A stretch of 33,962 bases of DNA from positions 1 to 33,962 of the forward strand of contig NZ_BDBQ01000125.1 in NCBI RefSeq assembly GCF_001613065.1, in the 5' to 3' direction. The stretch's first letter is position 1. The stretch itself is not shown here. Below are more notes on the stretch, generated by a model, which saw only the letters and a list, made by a program, of their open reading frames with translations, made no database searches and had not been told where the DNA came from. The stretch comes from Nocardia miyunensis NBRC 108239 (lineage in GTDB: Bacteria; Actinomycetota; Actinomycetes; Mycobacteriales; Mycobacteriaceae).

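Noticed and set aside
33893..33895. ATG at 33895 as the true start of the giant gene
   Set aside because: The frame is open upstream to the window edge with linker-like residues. No Shine-Dalgarno-like sequence is seen just before this ATG, and a folded domain begins only a few residues later.
1..33962. CRISPR arrays, tRNA or rRNA genes
   Set aside because: No regularly spaced short direct repeats and no tRNA- or rRNA-like sequence were seen. The repeats present are coding duplications.

Overview
The window is high-GC actinomycete DNA, most likely Nocardia or a close relative. This rests on codon use, a DUF1023-type alpha/beta hydrolase, Sfp-type and polyketide-synthase pieces, and papain-fold 'toxin glutamine deamidase' domains typical of large secreted actinobacterial proteins. 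Almost all of it is one minus-strand reading frame. It ends at a TAG at 1376-1378 and stays open through the right edge at 33962, so at least 10,839 codons are visible and the true N-terminus lies outside. Residue numbers below count from the first in-window Met (33893-33895), which is probably not the real start.

Reading from the right edge (N-terminal side) to the left (C-terminal side), the giant protein contains:
- a papain-like domain (T0);
- an unassigned helical region;
- an intact aminoglycoside-phosphotransferase(APH)-like kinase;
- a DUF1023 alpha/beta hydrolase;
- the tail of a methyltransferase;
- papain-fold repeat R1;
- a LuxR-type helix-turn-helix and an HEMGH zinc-metallopeptidase-like domain;
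- a duplicated unknown fold and a coiled coil;
- a 4'-phosphopantetheinyl-transferase-like domain;
- helical domain H1 and an alpha/beta-rich pair;
- two divergent papain-like domains;
- repeat R2 and a Fic-like domain;
- an alpha/beta copy with a degenerate GHKL ATPase-like domain;
- repeat R3 and an ECF-sigma-like domain;
- a second intact APH-like kinase and helical domain H2;
- a bacterial sugar transferase;
- repeat R4;
- five tandem kinase-like modules (K1-K5), each followed by a small alpha/beta domain (X1-X5).
Domains are mostly joined by Pro/Gly/Asp-rich linkers.

The organisation resembles a polymorphic-toxin or MARTX-like multi-effector chain rather than a polymorphic toxin with a single C-terminal warhead. 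At least seven papain-like cysteine domains and seven APH-like kinase folds lie in one frame. Some keep full catalytic motifs and others have lost key residues (K1, K2, K5, the phosphopantetheinyl-transferase-like domain, the ATPase-like domain, R1). Repeat structure is visible at three scales: four R modules, A/B-type kinase pairs, and a 51-bp tandem duplication inside K4.

The left 1.37 kb is a scar of fragments. It holds a minus-strand copy of the giant gene's pre-R4 segment (342-495), then directly the C-terminal third and right end of an IS256-family transposase (about 498-950), then the end of a polyketide ketosynthase fused in frame to a DUF5666-like domain (954-1334). No immunity gene, RNA gene or CRISPR array was recognised. 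Functions are assigned from motifs read by eye and the biological role is inferred.
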